Assembly (NCBI GenBank): GCA_031285605.1
Contig: JAITVW010000201.1
Span: 1-7,901, forward strand
Length of the DNA: 7,901 nt
Direction: 5' to 3'
Origin: Fusobacteriales bacterium
GTDB taxonomy: Bacteria > Fusobacteriota > Fusobacteriia > Fusobacteriales > Leptotrichiaceae
Every line of letters begins with the position of its first letter. The first letter of the stretch is position 1. The position numbers were made by a program, and so were the translations under genes. The notes beneath the pieces are model-generated. The model did not search any database. It was not told the origin of the DNA and worked only from the letters and a program-made list of their open reading frames with translations. This document shows, piece by piece, positions 7,747 to 7,901 of the stretch.

Positions 7747-7901
7747 ATGAATATATATTTTGCAGGTTCGGTAAGAGGCGGAAGAGAAAAAAGAAAAGAA
7801 TTTGGGATGATAATAGGAAAATTAAAGGAATATGGTAAAGTTCTTACAGAACATATATCAGAGCCTGAAGAGGAAAAATTTGTTTATCATCAGACAGACA
7901 G
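7747..7901 (+). CDS. DNPH1-like nucleotide N-hydrolase / deoxyribosyltransferase-fold protein, 5' part
   Basis: Only the first 51 codons lie in the window and the frame is open at the edge. It begins MNIYFAGSVRGGREKRKEF, and later comes YGKVLTEHISEPEEEK. This closely parallels the start of human DNPH1 (Rcl), which has a YFCGSIRGGRED-type phosphate-binding loop and a TVLTEHV strand. Those enzymes cleave the glycosidic bond of deoxynucleoside 5'-monophosphates and share the nucleoside 2-deoxyribosyltransferase fold. The catalytic Glu region lies beyond the window. The AAAGG at 7731-7735 is 11 bases before the ATG, slightly far. Following a PHP phosphoesterase, it suggests a small nucleotide-salvage or sanitation group, which is inference. 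Confidence 0.8.
   Translation, partial: MNIYFAGSVRGGREKRKEFGMIIGKLKEYGKVLTEHISEPEEEKFVYHQTD

Overview
The window looks like chromosomal DNA from an AT-rich bacterium, most likely in the Fusobacteriota (a Leptotrichia- or Sebaldella-like organism). The basis is the strongly purine-rich coding strand, near-exclusive AGA arginine codons, strong GGAGG-type ribosome binding sites, and SecA and GdhA sequences of ordinary bacterial type. The genus is inferred from general character; no rRNA or other diagnostic marker is present.

Layout. (1) 1-1436: an NADP-dependent glutamate dehydrogenase gene (gdhA), best started at a GTG at 99 rather than the upstream ATG at 51. (2) 1437-1760: gene-free AT-rich DNA with only an imperfect 32-bp tandem repeat. 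(3) 1761-2476: a perfect consensus promoter, a leader of about 186 nt with hairpins and a possible nine-codon leader peptide, then a 164-codon gene of unknown function. (4) 2473-2860: a decayed C-terminal remnant of an IS256/Mutator-family transposase whose first bases contribute the stop codon of the unknown gene. (5) 2904-3077: a near-consensus promoter with a 13-bp palindrome over its -10, about 100 nt without a credible ORF, and a hairpin plus T-tract terminator, so an orphan transcription unit that may be a small RNA. (6) 3068-3440, minus strand: a broken MerR-family regulator, with HTH start and GyrI-like end joined by a frame-shifting deletion, still preceded by a textbook MerR-type promoter with a 19-bp spacer and an operator dyad. 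(7) 3709-7901: a forward-facing block with a small secreted protein of unknown function, secA, a PHP-domain phosphoesterase 5 bases after secA, and the start of a DNPH1-like nucleotide hydrolase cut by the window edge.

How it fits together. The two ends are housekeeping DNA: nitrogen assimilation on the left, protein export and nucleotide turnover on the right. The middle (about 1.4-3.7 kb) is a region of decay and turnover, with an orphan gene, a dead transposase and a dead regulator. Several well-formed regulatory signals survive there with no obvious intact target: one perfect promoter, one near-perfect promoter with an operator-like palindrome, and one MerR-type promoter. I see no complete unfamiliar multi-gene system. 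The most interesting items are the orphan promoter-terminator unit, the long structured leader of the unknown gene, and the intact MerR operator on a ruined gene.
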